Shown piece by piece: positions 10,955 through 24,058 of a DNA stretch of 55,597 bases. The DNA lies in assembly GCF_000143415.4 (NCBI RefSeq), contig NW_003314332.1:1-55597 (forward strand). The letters run 5' to 3'. A model generated the notes under the pieces. It did no database searches. It was not told the DNA's origin and saw only the letters and a list, made by a program, of their open reading frames with translations. How positions within the stretch are numbered: the stretch's first letter is position 1; each line of letters opens with the position of its first letter. A program made the translations under genes and the position numbers. The stretch comes from Selaginella moellendorffii (lineage: Eukaryota > Streptophyta > Lycopodiopsida > Selaginellales > Selaginellaceae).

Positions 10955-12859
10955 CTAGTGCGAGACAATGTTTGCAAGCATTACATACGGTGCTGGATGG
11001 TTTGGATCTGACTCAAGAGCCAACTTTGCCATGAGTGGTGCTCCTTTCGGACTCATCTGGCTGAAACTGAGCAAGCTCTGCCAGTTGATGACGTCGTTCA
11101 CAAACGGCATGCTCTTGACAAGCTCCTGTGCGTTGTTTACATCGCCAGATCGAGCGAAGACGTCGGCCAAGCAGCCATAGATAACCTTGGATGGTTTCAT
11201 GCCAAAGTCCCTCCTCAGCGACCAAACCAAGTCCCGGGCCACCAAAACACTTCCGGCGTAGTTGCATCCCAGCACAATGCACAGGAAAGTGGTCTCGTTT
11301 GGTTCCATGCCCGCCATCTCCATTCTCTGGAAGAGCTTGACGACGTTTCCCAGGCCTCCTCGCTGGGAGAGAGTTGCAAGCATCGAATTCCAAGACACCA
11401 CATTTGTCTCCGGCATCTCGTCCAACAACACTTTCAAGGCCCCGTCCAAAAGCCCATTCCTTGCGAAGGCCCACAGCATCACATTCCAGGAGACAACGTC
11501 CTTTTGGATCATCCGGAAGAAGAAATCTTTGGCATCGGTCAGAGGCCCGTTCTCGGCATAGCCGGACAAGAGAGTGTTCAACGAAACCATGTCCCAAGCT
11601 GGCATTCCATCAAAAAGCAATTTTGAGTCGTCGACAAGCCCGTTTTGGGCGTAAGCACCGAGCATGGCGTTCCATGAAACCAAGTTTCTCTTGATCATCA
11701 CGTCAAACAAGCTCTTGCATTCCTCGACTCGGCCACTCCGAGCGTACGCGGTGAGCATCGTGTTGCTGGACACCAGATTTGTTTCTTTCATCTCGTCAAA
11801 AAGTCTCTGTGCCTCGTTTGTATTATCGACTCGTGCATATCCATCAAGCATGATGTTCCAAGCTACGGCATCCCAAACCGGCATCTTGTCAAACAAGGCT
11901 TTTGCTTTGGGGATTTGCCCGTTTTGAGCGTAGGCCGCCACCATGGCCGTCCACGAAACAATGCTTTGCTGTGGCATCTTATCAAACAAGGCTCTTGCCT
12001 CGTCAACTTTTCCACTGCTCGCAAACGCATGTAACATTCCAGCACACGAGACAAGGCTGTGCTCAGGCATGGAATCATAAAGAGCCTTCGCCTTCGCAAA
12101 ATCACCGCTTTGGACAAATGCTGTAAGCATAGCGTTCCAAGAAACCGTGTCTTTCTCCTCAATGGAATTAAACAGGTAGAAAGCTTTGTCGATCTCACCG
12201 CTGGAAGCGTAAACATCTAGCATAATCGTGTAAGCCGCCAGAGATTTCTCAGGCATAGAATCAAAAACTCGTTTCGCCTCTTCAAAATGCCCACTTGCGG
12301 CATACGCTGTTAACATTCTTAACCACGACGCAGCATTCCATTCGGGCATGGCAGCACAGCTATCCGCCACCTTTCTAAACTCCTTTGACTGCCCATAAAC
12401 GACTATAAGCGCGTTCCACGAGAAAATGTCCCATGCAGGCATAGAATCAAAGAGCTTCTTCGATTCTACAACATGACCACTCTGGGCATATGCAGTAACG
12501 ATCGTGTTCCACGACACTAAATCCCTTTCGAGCATTGAATCGAACATCTTCTTGGCATCTTGGAGATGCCCAGCGCGGGCATAAAGTCCCAGCATTGTGT
12601 TCCATGAAACAACGTTGGTCTCCGCAAATTCCTCGAGGAAGAACTTGCGAGCTTGCGACACCATTTTCTTGTGAGCGTAGGCAGCTAGCATGGCATTGCA
12701 GGAGCTCACATTCCTGGCGGGCATTCGATCGAAAAGCTCTCTGGCCTCGGTGACGCGGCCATTGCGAGCGTAGAACGAAAGCATCGACACCCATGCCGAC
12801 TGATCCAAACTTCCCTTGCTGGAGAGAAGATGGTCGAAGATCGCGCGAGCCTCTTCCAC
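10955..12859 (-). CDS. Intronless PPR protein, second gene, 5' end uncertain
   Basis: A 634-codon minus-strand frame of tandem S-type PPR repeats (VSWNTMLGLYARAGHLQDAKKMF and similar), convergent with the neighbouring plus-strand PPR gene and similar in design. The frame opens at a GTG (12859), not an ATG. Upstream codons in the same frame read on as LDIRRCGS until a TAG about 40 nt further up. The true start is therefore missing, lies in an upstream exon (an AG at about 12893 could be an acceptor), or is the internal Met near 12784. The C-terminus ends at APYVMLANIVSH, the same point at which the neighbouring PPR gene ends. The protein probably binds organelle RNA. Confidence 0.8.
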   Translation of the reverse strand: MEEARAIFDHLLSSKGSLDQSAWVSMLSFYARNGRVTEARELFDRMPARNVSSCNAMLAAYAHKKMVSQARKFFLEEFAETNVVSWNTMLGLYARAGHLQDAKKMFDSMLERDLVSWNTIVTAYAQSGHVVESKKLFDSMPAWDIFSWNALIVVYGQSKEFRKVADSCAAMPEWNAASWLRMLTAYAASGHFEEAKRVFDSMPEKSLAAYTIMLDVYASSGEIDKAFYLFNSIEEKDTVSWNAMLTAFVQSGDFAKAKALYDSMPEHSLVSCAGMLHAFASSGKVDEARALFDKMPQQSIVSWTAMVAAYAQNGQIPKAKALFDKMPVWDAVAWNIMLDGYARVDNTNEAQRLFDEMKETNLVSSNTMLTAYARSGRVEECKSLFDVMIKRNLVSWNAMLGAYAQNGLVDDSKLLFDGMPAWDMVSLNTLLSGYAENGPLTDAKDFFFRMIQKDVVSWNVMLWAFARNGLLDGALKVLLDEMPETNVVSWNSMLATLSQRGGLGNVVKLFQRMEMAGMEPNETTFLCIVLGCNYAGSVLVARDLVWSLRRDFGMKPSKVIYGCLADVFARSGDVNNAQELVKSMPFVNDVINWQSLLSFSQMSPKGAPLMAKLALESDPNHPAPYVMLANIVSH

Positions 12860-13043
12860 GCTACCACACCGGCGGATATCAAGAACAGCCAGCTTCTATC
12901 AAAATGTGTGTAGTCTTATCAAAATCGCAAGAAGAAAACGAGAAGCATCATAGCTCTATCAAAGAGAAGCGCGAGAAGAAAACCAAAAAGCTAGAGACAA
13001 TACTTACAGGAGGGGAAAACCGCTGCGTGCTCTCGATCTTCTT

Positions 13044-15628
13044 TCACTGCTGGCGGGGTCTCGCACGACCAATAAGGCGGCATTGATACGGTAGCAACGC
13101 TGCTGATATCGGACTGTTTAGCTCCAGGAGCTCGCCATCGATCCCACAACCTTGAAGATCATTTCCTGCGGTTTTTAGTATAGCTTGGCGCACCTGTTTG
13201 TTGCAAAGCATTAGCGAAGTAGCGAAAGCAAAAAAAGATGTTGATGCGGGAGGGAGCGAGCTTACCTTGATGTACTCGACGAATGGTAGTTTCAAGTGAC
13301 GGTTGAACTGCATCGACCAGAAGAAACGCAGGAGTTGCAACCGGCCCACTGCTCGCACGATGATCAAGTCGAGGTTCCCGTCGTCGTGCTCGGCCCCGGG
13401 AGCAAGAACTTGAGATGGTAGGCACTGCACCGTCTTGCACTGATGGTTGCACAGCATAATTCCCAGAAAGTATCCCTGCCTGTGCTCCCACTTTGGCACC
13501 ACGCTGTCACTGGACGGTGGGAAGCTATCCGACTCGGAGCTGAATCTGGAGTCGACTGGACTGTCCCATTTCGGTCCCGGACTGTCCCATTTCGGTGCTG
13601 GACTGTCCCACTTCGGTGCTGGACTGTCCCACTTCGGTGCCGACGACACGTTTTCTGCTTCCCCGTTGGAAGAGATCACAGAGTTGGCACGCGAAACTCT
13701 GGCCGACTCGCCGTCCACGCTCAGCCCCGACCAGCTTTTCTCGGACCTCGACTTGGACCTCGTCCGTGGCCTCGGAGACGGACTAGTTGTTCCGTGGTGG
13801 ACGGAAAGAGCCTCCTCGGTGCAGCAACCGGGAAAGGAAGCTCGAGTCGAGAGTTGCTTCTTTGTCTTCCCGTCGAGGCCTCTGACGTAGTCGGATGGCT
13901 CGTTTGTAGCATCGTGATCATTCTCCGTCGAAGTGCTTCTTGAAAAGATGGCCTCGATGGTCCCTGCCTCGAGGTCTCCATGTCTGTCGACTTCCAGACG
14001 AACGTTCGGGCCGCTGGCTTCGTCTTTCTTGGTGTCGACTGGGACGAAATCTATTTCACACTTGTACTGCGGCAAACGGAGTAGCTTCAGAGCACCTGCT
14101 ACGAAGTACCGCAATGGTCCAAACCTTTTCTGGTATTTACTAGAAAGCTCCAAGACTGCAATTCACTTAAATCAAATCCTGTGGTAGCAAAAGGACAATG
14201 AGATACCCACCATCACTCATAAATCCATAATATGCAATTGTAAAGCCAAGATGAACAGCACCAGTTTTTGTCCATTCCACGCCAAGAACATCCATACCCA
14301 CCATGCCTCCCTAAAACTCAAAAGACGAAAATGAGAAAGTCTAGCCTTGACTCCAAAATAGCAGAACAAAGGAATACTACCTTCACGATTGCAACAGCAG
14401 CGGAGACGGGATCGCGAATACCTAAGACGGTCCATACCAACGAGTTATCAGAGCCGGCCGGGATAATGCCAATGGGAACCTCCGATGCTCTGTGTGGATT
14501 ATCTCTGCTAAGTAAGCCGTTCAACACCTACACAAAAACAGAAAGCAAGCAACGGAGTCTTTAAGACCGTGTTTCCCGATGAGTAAATTACCTCGTTCAC
14601 AATCCCGTCGCCACCAACACAAATAATTCCTAAAAGAGACAAGTCAGTTGCAAAGTGAACACATGGTACGCTAGAAAACGCGTGACTTACCATCTGGACA
14701 AGTAGAGAGATCGACAGTAGATGCCAGTGTTTGAGCGTGACGGGCATCCGTGGTCTCGACAATTGTAAGTCTAAAACCAGCCAGCTGTAAGAAAGATGCA
14801 CTGTGTCCGTGAGTAAATGCAAAGTGAATGCTCAAAGTACTTGCCTTCAGGACTGGCTCCGCCTTACTGAACACCTTGCGAGCACGACCACGACCGGAGC
14901 GAGGATTCAGAATGACAAGCACCGTAGGACGGGACCGGCACCTGATCGAGGGAGACGGAGAGGATCCCGCATCGACAACAGTGCTCTTCTTCTTCGAGGA
15001 TGCGAGCGGGTGCCTCAAAAAGTTGATGTGGCAACCTTGGTCGGCGAAGGCAGAGACCCACTGCAAAACCTCTTCGGCATCAGGAGCTAGGAAATGTAGA
15101 TCTTTCCGAGACCTCCGCGAGCTCGAGATCCATTTCTCTTTCGTGACTTGATACGAGTGAATTGTAAAGCGTCGACTTCCGTCGCTGTAAGAAACCTGGC
15201 AAGTTACACGAATGAGCAACCAAGCGAAGAAACGAAAGAAGAAAGAAGAAAGAACTTACAGCGACAACGTCTTCGAGCCTCAAACAGTGAAGACCCCAGA
15301 TGAGTGCCTTGGTAGTGAGCTTGGCGTGGACCTCCACAGTAGCCATGTTTATGTTCTCTTGCGTGCCAGTGCCTGGAGGAGCCACCATACCCGTCATGAC
15401 AATCTCCCCCAGCAAATCCAAGTCCTCATCCTTGATATTTATTTTGTGGTCGCCAGGTACCTCTCTCTCGCCTTTCTTCGAGCGCCTGGCACTTCCAGAG
15501 AGCCCCCATTTGCTCTTCTTGGACGATGGTGGAGGGGGCAAAGCCTGCGGCGGCGCCTCCTGGTCCCCCGGCTGAGAATTCTCCGTCTTCTTCGCTAGAA
15601 CGCGTAGAGGATTGATCGAACCCCGCAT
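13044..15628 (-). CDS. LCBK1: Sphingoid long-chain-base kinase (LCBK1 type)
   Basis: A multi-exon minus-strand gene of the diacylglycerol/sphingosine kinase fold, phosphorylating sphingoid long-chain bases. Start ATG at 15626-15628. Exons encode an N-terminal region with a PH-like segment (FTIHSYQVTKEKW, about 15.2 kb), the nucleotide-binding VILNPRSGRGRA, the catalytic GGDGIVNEVLNG split by an intron, PIGIIPAGSDNSLVWTVLG, then VLELSSKYQKRFGPLRYFVAG and the C-terminal GCGIDGELLELNS...LPYQCRLIG. This order and wording match plant LCBK1 rather than ceramide kinase or SPHK. The frame between 13.5 and 13.9 kb is low-complexity and Ser-rich, with a heptapeptide repeat. Intron boundaries look intact. 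PPR gene 2 lies immediately downstream on the same strand. Confidence 0.85.
13558..13641. repeat. 21-bp coding minisatellite, four copies
   Basis: Four tandem 21-bp units (GGACTGTCCCACTTCGGTGC plus one base) lie in frame within LCBK1. On the minus strand they encode four copies of PKWDSP with Ala or Gly spacers. Confidence 0.92.
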
Positions 15629-17649
<2,021 letters not shown>

Positions 17650-17765
17650 TGATCCTTTTTGTTCTTCTTTAACTTCGGAAAGTATGCCCCGAATATTCGT
17701 TGTTTGCGAATATGCTATAAATATTCTAAAATATTTTGCAAAGAGCTCTTCCCGCGCGCCATAGC

Positions 17766-17778
17766 TAGGGTTTTAGGG
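17766..17778 (+). promoter_or_regulatory. Telo-box-like motif in HEI10 leader
   Basis: TAGGGTTTTAGGG lies 33 nt before the HEI10 ATG. The same 13-mer occurs just before both full-length SPO11-1 start codons. Telo-boxes are known plant promoter elements; a function here is inferred. Confidence 0.45.
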
Positions 17779-17810
17779 GACTCATCGATGGGAGCGGCGT
17801 GAAGGAGGCG

Positions 17811-19062
17811 ATGAGGTGCAATGCGTGCTGGAAGGAGCTGGAAGGGCGCGCCGTAGCCACTGTCTGTGGCCACATTTTCTGTAAGCGCGCGCGCTGGCGC
17901 CGATCGATGGATCCCATGCGATTTCGTCTGTCACTGATCGCGATGCTTGCTTCTCGCCAGGCAACGAGGATGCCGCCAAGATTCTCACTTGCGACTCAAC
18001 ATGTCCTCTGTGCGAGCAGATCTTGTCCAAGAGGTATGATCTACCAAAATATTTCTCCCCCATTGCAATCACCGCCATTTCAGCAACATGAAGTCCCTCG
18101 ACTTGAATCCAAACGACGACTGGACTAATGTAAGTCGATCTGTGCCTGGCAATCGTCTAAGATCCAAGGTTTCGTGCAGATGATCATGGCCGGAGTACCG
18201 CCTCACTGCAGTATCCTTTCTCAAAGTTGTGCTTCTCCAGTGTTTTTTTTTTTTTTTTTGTAAGCTAGCTAGCCAGGCGGCCTTAACTCTGCAAAGTCAT
18301 GAAGAGCGCGTTCAAGGGTGTCATCTTCTGGATCGGGCAGAAAGACGTGGAATCGCAGCTCACAGTGAATCGGGCAACGCAATGGAAGCAGAAGTGCAAA
18401 GAAATGGAAGCGACCTTTATGCAGAAGATGTCCGAGTTCCAGGGAGCTTACCAAAAGGCCGTCAAGAGAGTCCAGGCGCTGGAAGCCGAGCGAGACAGCC
18501 TGCTCAAAGACAAGAGCGAACTGGAGGAGAAGTACTCGGAGAAGTCACGGTAAGCTAAACTCATGAGTTCTTGGTTGTTTTTTAATTCAGGGGAATGACT
18601 TACAGGCAGAAGAGGAAGCTGGAGGAAATGTACGACTCTCTTCGTACCGAGTACGAGAAAACGAAGATGAATGCTTCACGGCCGCCTCCAGCACGTATGG
18701 GAAGCCCGAACGGGATAGCCGACTCTGATCTCTGGCAGTCGAGGCCTGCTCAAAAAGCCGGGGCATTCCACCATCAATCGCTGCTTCCTCCGACGAGAAG
18801 ACCGGCACCAGCTCCTGCTCCAATGCTAACGAACAGGCAGCGTCAGACCTCTCCATTCAAGTCGGCGGACTCGGACATGTTTGCGCCACCGCCACCTGCC
18901 AGGAACACCTCGAATGCGCTGCGAAATCTGCTGCTCTCGCCACTCAAGAGGCCAATATCGAGACTTGGAGCACCCGGACTGAGGTACCCAAAGTTTAAGC
19001 TTGAGTGCGCGTGAGTGACACCTTCTCTTTAAAAAAAAAAAAATTGTGCTTGCAGCTCTTGA
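17811..19062 (+). CDS. HEI10: Meiotic crossover RING protein HEI10
   Basis: Plant HEI10/CCNB1IP1, a RING-type SUMO/ubiquitin E3-like protein that marks and promotes class I crossovers on meiotic chromosomes. Start MRCNACWKELEGRAVATVCGH, a C3HC4 RING split by introns (GHIFC, then CPLCEQILSK). A long coiled coil follows (about 18.35-18.65 kb: QKCKEME... to SEKSRQKRKLEEMY), then a Pro-rich tail ending in RNLLLSPLKRP, the conserved C-terminal signature. The final intron (18984-19055) joins GAPGL to Ser-Ser-stop (TGA at 19060-19062). The upstream in-frame GTG at 17799 is not used; the ATG at 17811 aligns with family starts. One intron contains an 18-T run. Confidence 0.92.
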
Positions 19063-19556
19063 GCTGGACGGAGGAGGCGCGATCGAATCAAAAAGCTCAA
19101 ATTCTACTTCGTGTAAGCACGTCATTTGTTTCTGTACAGTTCTTTTTTCTCGCGTTTAAATTGTCAGCTGACAGCGACTTTGAGAGGTTTTTGGACTAAT
19201 TTAGGGCTGACGGTTTGAGGCCAGTCTCAGAAGATAGTCTTTGTGAGACGCTACTTCAACCGTGTCTGCATTTGCGATATTCGCATCGAGTAGATGCGAA
19301 TCGCGTCCCCGCCGGGGTCGGTGACAGCTCCGCCTTGGCAACGTGAGCAACGCCGCAAGGTTTTTGGTTGTTCGTCGTTTTCATTTCACAGGACGGACTC
19401 CCAGCTCTCCGTTTTGGTACACTCAACTCATCAACCGACGGCTCAAGCAATCGTTGGCGGCGTTGTATCCGAGGTAAGGAACTTGTTTTTTTTAATGCTT
19501 TCTCAACCTTGAAATTGCAGGCTGCTGGGGCTTCTTCATCTCGGAGTTCCAAGAAA
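19063..19556. other. HEI10-PAP intergenic region and PAP leader
   Basis: No gene was found. A GT...AG pair (about 19474-19520) looks like a leader intron of the phosphatase gene. Confidence 0.45.
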
Positions 19557-21134
19557 ATGCCGACAACTGCTGGAGGCGGCACTCCATTCTTTCCTCGGAG
19601 GTGGATATTGTTTGCCTATCTCGTTCTGGGAGTGAATGCTGCGGTCTACCTCCGGCCGGCTGCTCGGCCTCTTCTCAATCTCGTTGATCAGAATGGTCTC
19701 GAAAATGAAATCGAGCAGGTACGCTAAAGAGGTCTTTCTTTCTTTGTCTCACTGATTCATAACAGGTGCGTGTCTCGTTAGCAGCAGCGAACCACATGAG
19801 AGTAAGCTGGATTTCATCGAGCTCCAATTCTCCCTCTAGTGTGCAATACGGAACATCACCCGGCAAGTACGAGTCAAGTGCTACTGGATCCAAACTCAAT
19901 TATGGGTTCTTGCTCTACAAATCCGGCACGATTCACGGTGCAGTTCTTGGTCCTTTGGAAAACAATACTGTCTACTACTACAAATGTGGAGGAATGGGGA
20001 AGGAATTCAGTTTCAAGACACCGCCGGCTAACTTGCCCGTAACGTTCGCCGTAGTCGGTTAGTTTCCAACGTTTGGTTCTTGCGTGTGCTTGACCCGTTT
20101 CCTTTTTTCCCGAGCAGGAGACATTGGACAAACGGGATGGACAGTTACTACTCTAGAACACGTACAGAAAAGCACCTACGATGTGCTATTGTTTGCTGGA
20201 GACTTGTCGTACGCGGATTATTACCAGCCACGGTGGGATTCTTTCGGCAGGCTTGTGGAACCCTCGGCAAGCTCGAGGCCCTGGATGGTGACGGAAGGAA
20301 ACCACGAGATTGAAAGGATTCCTCTCATCAGTTCGTTTAGAGCTTACAACACTCGCTGGAGAATGCCGTACGAAGAGAGCGGGTCTGATTCGAATCTCTA
20401 CTATTCGTTCGACGTTGCTGGAGCTCACGTGCTGATGCTGGGATCATATGCCGACTTCGGACAACGCTCGCCTCAGTATAAGTGGCTACAGGTACTTTTC
20501 TTCTCTATTTTTTTTCGCAGCTTAGCTTTTGGGTGATGTGATCGTACCTCAGGCAGATCTTGCGAGGATTGATCGCAAAAGGACCCCTTGGCTCATTGCT
20601 GTTCTACATGCTCCGTGGTACAACAGCAACGAGGCGCACCGAAACGAAGGCGACGACATGATGAAAGCGATTGAGTCTCTTCTGCAAGCAGCAGGGACTG
20701 ACCTTTTATTCGCAGGCCATGTCCATGCATACGAACGATGGGTACTGCTCTCGAGAATCTTTGCTTTCTACTTTACTAAGTTCTCTTGGCAGGACCGGAT
20801 GTTCCAAGGAAAGAAAGACGACTGCGGCATTGTTCACATAACAATTGGAGATGGTGGCAACCGTGAAGGCCTCGCAACCAAGTAAGCTCTTCGTTGATTT
20901 CCTTTCTCTTTGCCACTAACACAGGTTTCTTCCAGGTTCCTTGATCCCAAGCCTGAGAATTCTCTCTTTCGTGAAGCCAGCTTTGGACACGGCCAGTTCA
21001 AGCTCGTGAATTCCACTCACGCTCACTGGAGCTGGCACAGGAATGACGACGATCAAGCAAAAATCGCGGACGAGCTGTGGATCCAATCCTTGAGCTCAAC
21101 CGGATGCTCTCTAGCCAGCAAAAAGATGCGATGA
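19557..21134 (+). CDS. Purple acid phosphatase, small plant type
   Basis: A binuclear-metal phosphoesterase of the low-molecular-weight plant PAP group, normally secreted or vacuolar. The N-terminus has a membrane-spanning or signal segment (WILFAYLVLGVNAAVYL). Next comes the fibronectin-like N-domain (VSLAAANHMRVSWIS), then all five metal motifs in order: GDIG, GDLSYADYY, GNHE, VLHAPWY and GHVHAYER. Introns are short and intact, for example the one that joins KWLQ to ADLAR. The last exon ends SLASKKMR-TGA at 21134, only 84 bp before SPO11-1. The last 26 or so codons are duplicated inside the right inverted arm. The start ATG at 19557 follows a probable leader intron. Confidence 0.92.
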
Positions 21135-21191
21135 TAGCCGTTGGAACCTTTTTCATATAACATGATTCTTTTAGCATCTAGTTTGAATAGT

Positions 21192-21204
21192 TAGGGTTTT
21201 AGGG
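21192..21204 (+). promoter_or_regulatory. Telo-box-like motif before SPO11-1 (left copy)
   Basis: TAGGGTTTTAGGG sits 14 nt before the ATG, inside the 84-bp gap between PAP and SPO11-1. The promoter must be very short or overlap the PAP 3' end. Confidence 0.45.
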
Positions 21205-21218
21205 ACAGGCGGGAGACC

Positions 21219-23082
21219 ATGGCCGCTTGCCGCTGGCGCTCCGCGGCGCTCCAATCTCCTGGAGCTGGACATGGATCGGGGGTTCCGCCGGAAGAGCTCC
21301 TGGCAAGGATTCAAGGTCAGCGCCTCCCGCATTCTGTCGTATGCATCGAAATTCTGGCATTCTTGCAGATTTTATCAAGGAGTTTCTTTCTCGTATCAAG
21401 GATCGATCGATGCTGGTGATCAGTCTGGATAAATTTCGGATGCGCAAGCTTCGCTCTTCCGAGGACACGAATCTGTGAGCAAGTTTTGTTTGGAAGGTTT
21501 CTCATTCTTGCTTGCCGTGCTGCTTGTTTGCGCAGCGGGATATTTGAAAGATGTGAGGCGCAAGAAAACCTCTCACTCCAAACAAGTGGCCGTAGAATCC
21601 GTAAGTACTATTATGTCTCTTCACAGCTTGTGACTGATCTATCGTTTCGAATTCTTTTCCTAGTCGCTATGCTCAGGGTCCTTCAAATTGTCCAGTCGCT
21701 ACTCCAGCAGGGAAAACATGCATCGAAACGAGACCTCTACTACACCGATCCTGGTCTATTCAAAGGCACGCATGCTCTCTACTCTACTCGCTTTTTATGC
21801 TAGCGGTGGTTTTATTATAGCAGACCAAGCAACCGTGAACCAAGCTTTGATTGACATTTCCGTCAGGCTCAAGTGTACTAGATCTTCTCTTCACGTAGTA
21901 AGCTTTACCTGTTGATTGAATTTACCATCTGACAAGTCTGTCTTTCAGGTTTCTGTCGGCAAAGGGTACGTTCTCGCTACGTTGTGGAAGACTGGCGTCT
22001 TAGAGTTGATGCTCTTGCAGTTTAATCATGGGATCGCTGCGATTCAAGGATGCTGACAGGACAATTGACTGCTCGGTTTGCAAGTCTCGCGTAAGGCTAG
22101 TCTGTTTATTGACACAGTTGATACACTTGACTTTGTTCATTCAGGGCTATCCCATTCCCACAGATGCGAAGATGGTAACGGGTATCTTAGTCTTGCGATG
22201 ATGAGTCCTTTTTTTAATATTCTTTTCCTTGACCACCACAAAGACATCAGCAGTTGTGCAGAATACATTATCGTAGTCGAAAAGGAAACCGGTAAATAAT
22301 CTTCTGTCTGCCTCTTTCGTAACATCTTTCTTCTCAGTCTTTCAGCGACTGGCAAATGATGGATTTTGCAGGAAGAACAACTGTATAGTACTAACTGTAA
22401 GTTCTTCACACTTTTTCTACCTTGATCATAGATTCTTACGCACATGTACAGGGGAGAGGGTACCCCGACGTGGCTACAAGGAGGTAACAAGATTGTTTTT
22501 GACACCGCGTTCGTAACTTCGGTTTTGTTTTCAGTTTTTTAAGGCTTCTGGCAGCTGAAACAAAGTTGCCCGTTTATGGATTGGTGGATGCCGATCCGTA
22601 TGGCCTGGACATCCTTGCTACATACCGCTTCGGCTCGCCGGTGAGCGTTGTTTAATTGTCAAATTCTCAAGCAAATCCCGGCTTCCCCTTCAGACCATGG
22701 CATACGATGCTGAAGCTCTTGCTACACCAAGCATTCGATGGCTAGGAGTTTTCCTTTCTGATTGCCAAACGCATAATGTCCCGGATAGGTGCCTCCTTTC
22801 CCTGACAAACGACGGTAAGATCCAACTTTGTGATTGACAGATAGAAGAAAAGCCGAAGCCATGCTCAACAGAGACTACTTGAAGCACTTGGCATTCTCTT
22901 GGAAGTAATTTCAACCTGTGACTCTGTGCTAAATTTCTGTGGAGTTTTGCAGCCAGCAGTTGCGGCTGATGCTGGAGAAAGGTGTCAAACTCGAGCTGGA
23001 GGCACTGTCGGCTTCTAAATTTTCCGCGCTCGCGGACGACTACATTCCGCATAAGATCAAGGCGGCAGCATATTTGTGCTAG
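21219..23082 (+). CDS. SPO11-1: Meiotic double-strand-break enzyme SPO11-1, left copy
   Basis: Topoisomerase VI A-like protein that makes meiotic DNA breaks through a covalent tyrosine link. About 14 short exons splice to roughly 370 residues, the normal plant SPO11-1 length. Visible motifs in order: LLARIQ near the N-terminus, [20 protein letters not shown] followed by DLYY with the catalytic Tyr, the Toprim Glu in [22 protein letters not shown], the metal-binding [19 protein letters not shown], then MAYDAEAL...IRWLGV and a C-terminal [20 protein letters not shown] ending TAG at 23080-23082. Motif wording fits SPO11-1 better than SPO11-2. Intron 21766-21820 appears to use a GC donor (AAAG|GCACGC). 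No frame breaks were seen. Confidence 0.92.
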
Positions 23083-23237
23083 TATCCTTTTCGGACAGCA
23101 AACCGGTGCGTCATCCAATCAACACATTCAAAGGGAGCATCGCATTATTACAGAGCACCTCGACGGGAATAATCTCTCTTGATCCCGCCAGCAACATATA
23201 TGTGCTTCGTACATGGTATTTTGCTTCACTGCAAAGC

Positions 23238-23636
23238 TTATGGAATGCATGTGAGTCTCACACTCTGTGCTAGTCTCACTTCCGTCGCATCACAGAGTGA
23301 CACATTCGATCGAACTATGGTTGAAGTGCCAAGACAATCGGGCAGACTAAACAAAATTCCAGCTTGCCCGGAGTATGTGAAGCGATAGTAGAGTGGAGTG
23401 GCCACACATGTAGAGAAGCAAGGATTGAGCTTGGCCGTGTAGCTCGTTCCAGGGTCTTGGCAACCCGGGAGGTCGTAAACATCGAGCCTGCCGTTAGCAT
23501 CGACTTGAGTGATTAAGATTGTGATCACCGCCAGCACTGCTGCCATGATCTTCAAGAGATTGAGTGCCTGAGATCAAACAAGAGCACAGGAGTTGTTAAT
23601 AGGTGTAATACGATGCAAAGTGTGCAGCCAAACCAT
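23238..23636 (-). CDS. MiAMP1-like secreted antimicrobial peptide, gene a (left)
   Basis: A small Cys-rich secreted protein of the MiAMP1 (beta-barrelin, crystallin-fold) family of plant antimicrobial peptides. The mature part shows GCQDPG, a central YRFTYSGQAGILFSLPDC and regularly spaced Cys, matching the family core (aromatic-rich strand, GQ, C-x-G). Model: ATG at 23636 split from exon 2 by an intron (23568-23633), then exon 2 from 23567 to the stop at 23238, about 110 residues with a hydrophobic signal peptide (IMAAVLAVITILITQVDA). An internal ATG at 23546 is an alternative start. It is convergent with SPO11-1 and divergent from gene b. Confidence 0.72.
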
Positions 23637-23681
23637 TTCTCCAAGGACGGATTGTAGTTGAAGAACTAACCTTGTTCTTGT

Positions 23682-23989
23682 TTTATAGGAGTTTGAAGTG
23701 CTCATGGGTCGCGAGGATTAGCTTCTAGAAATTGGATGTGTGATCATGATCTGATTGGGTGATCGTGCAGCGCAAGACACACGCTCTGGAAAACATCCTT
23801 TGCAAAATCAAAATGTGTTTAGACTACAGTCTTAGTAGAGTGTGTAAGTGCATTAAAAAATATCCACGCTGAGCTGAACGAGTGTGCTGCTCTGCACGAT
23901 TATCCAACTAGATCATTGATCATGCATGAAAATTCCTATAAATTATAATCATCCTCGCGACCCACGAGCACTTCAAACTCCTATAAAAA
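23682..23989. promoter_or_regulatory. Symmetric divergent promoter of the peptide genes (left)
   Basis: The same core module occurs at both ends in opposite orientation: a CTCGCGACCCAYGAGCAC block, then TTCAAACTCC and TATAAAA. It lies at 23954-23989 (plus, gene b) and 23682-23716 (minus, gene a). TATAAAA is a good TATA box about 45-75 nt before each ATG. Near-identity of the two cores implies that one was copied from the other, with coordinated expression likely. Confidence 0.7.
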
Positions 23990-24058
23990 GCGGACACTAG
24001 TCCCTCAACTCCTCATCCTATTGTTCAAAGCTTTCAAGAAGCGTGTTACTGAGAAACA

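Noticed and set aside
13443-13943. Plus-strand frames opposite LCBK1
   Set aside because: Shadow of the minus-strand minisatellite and Ser-rich exon; conserved kinase motifs are on the minus strand.
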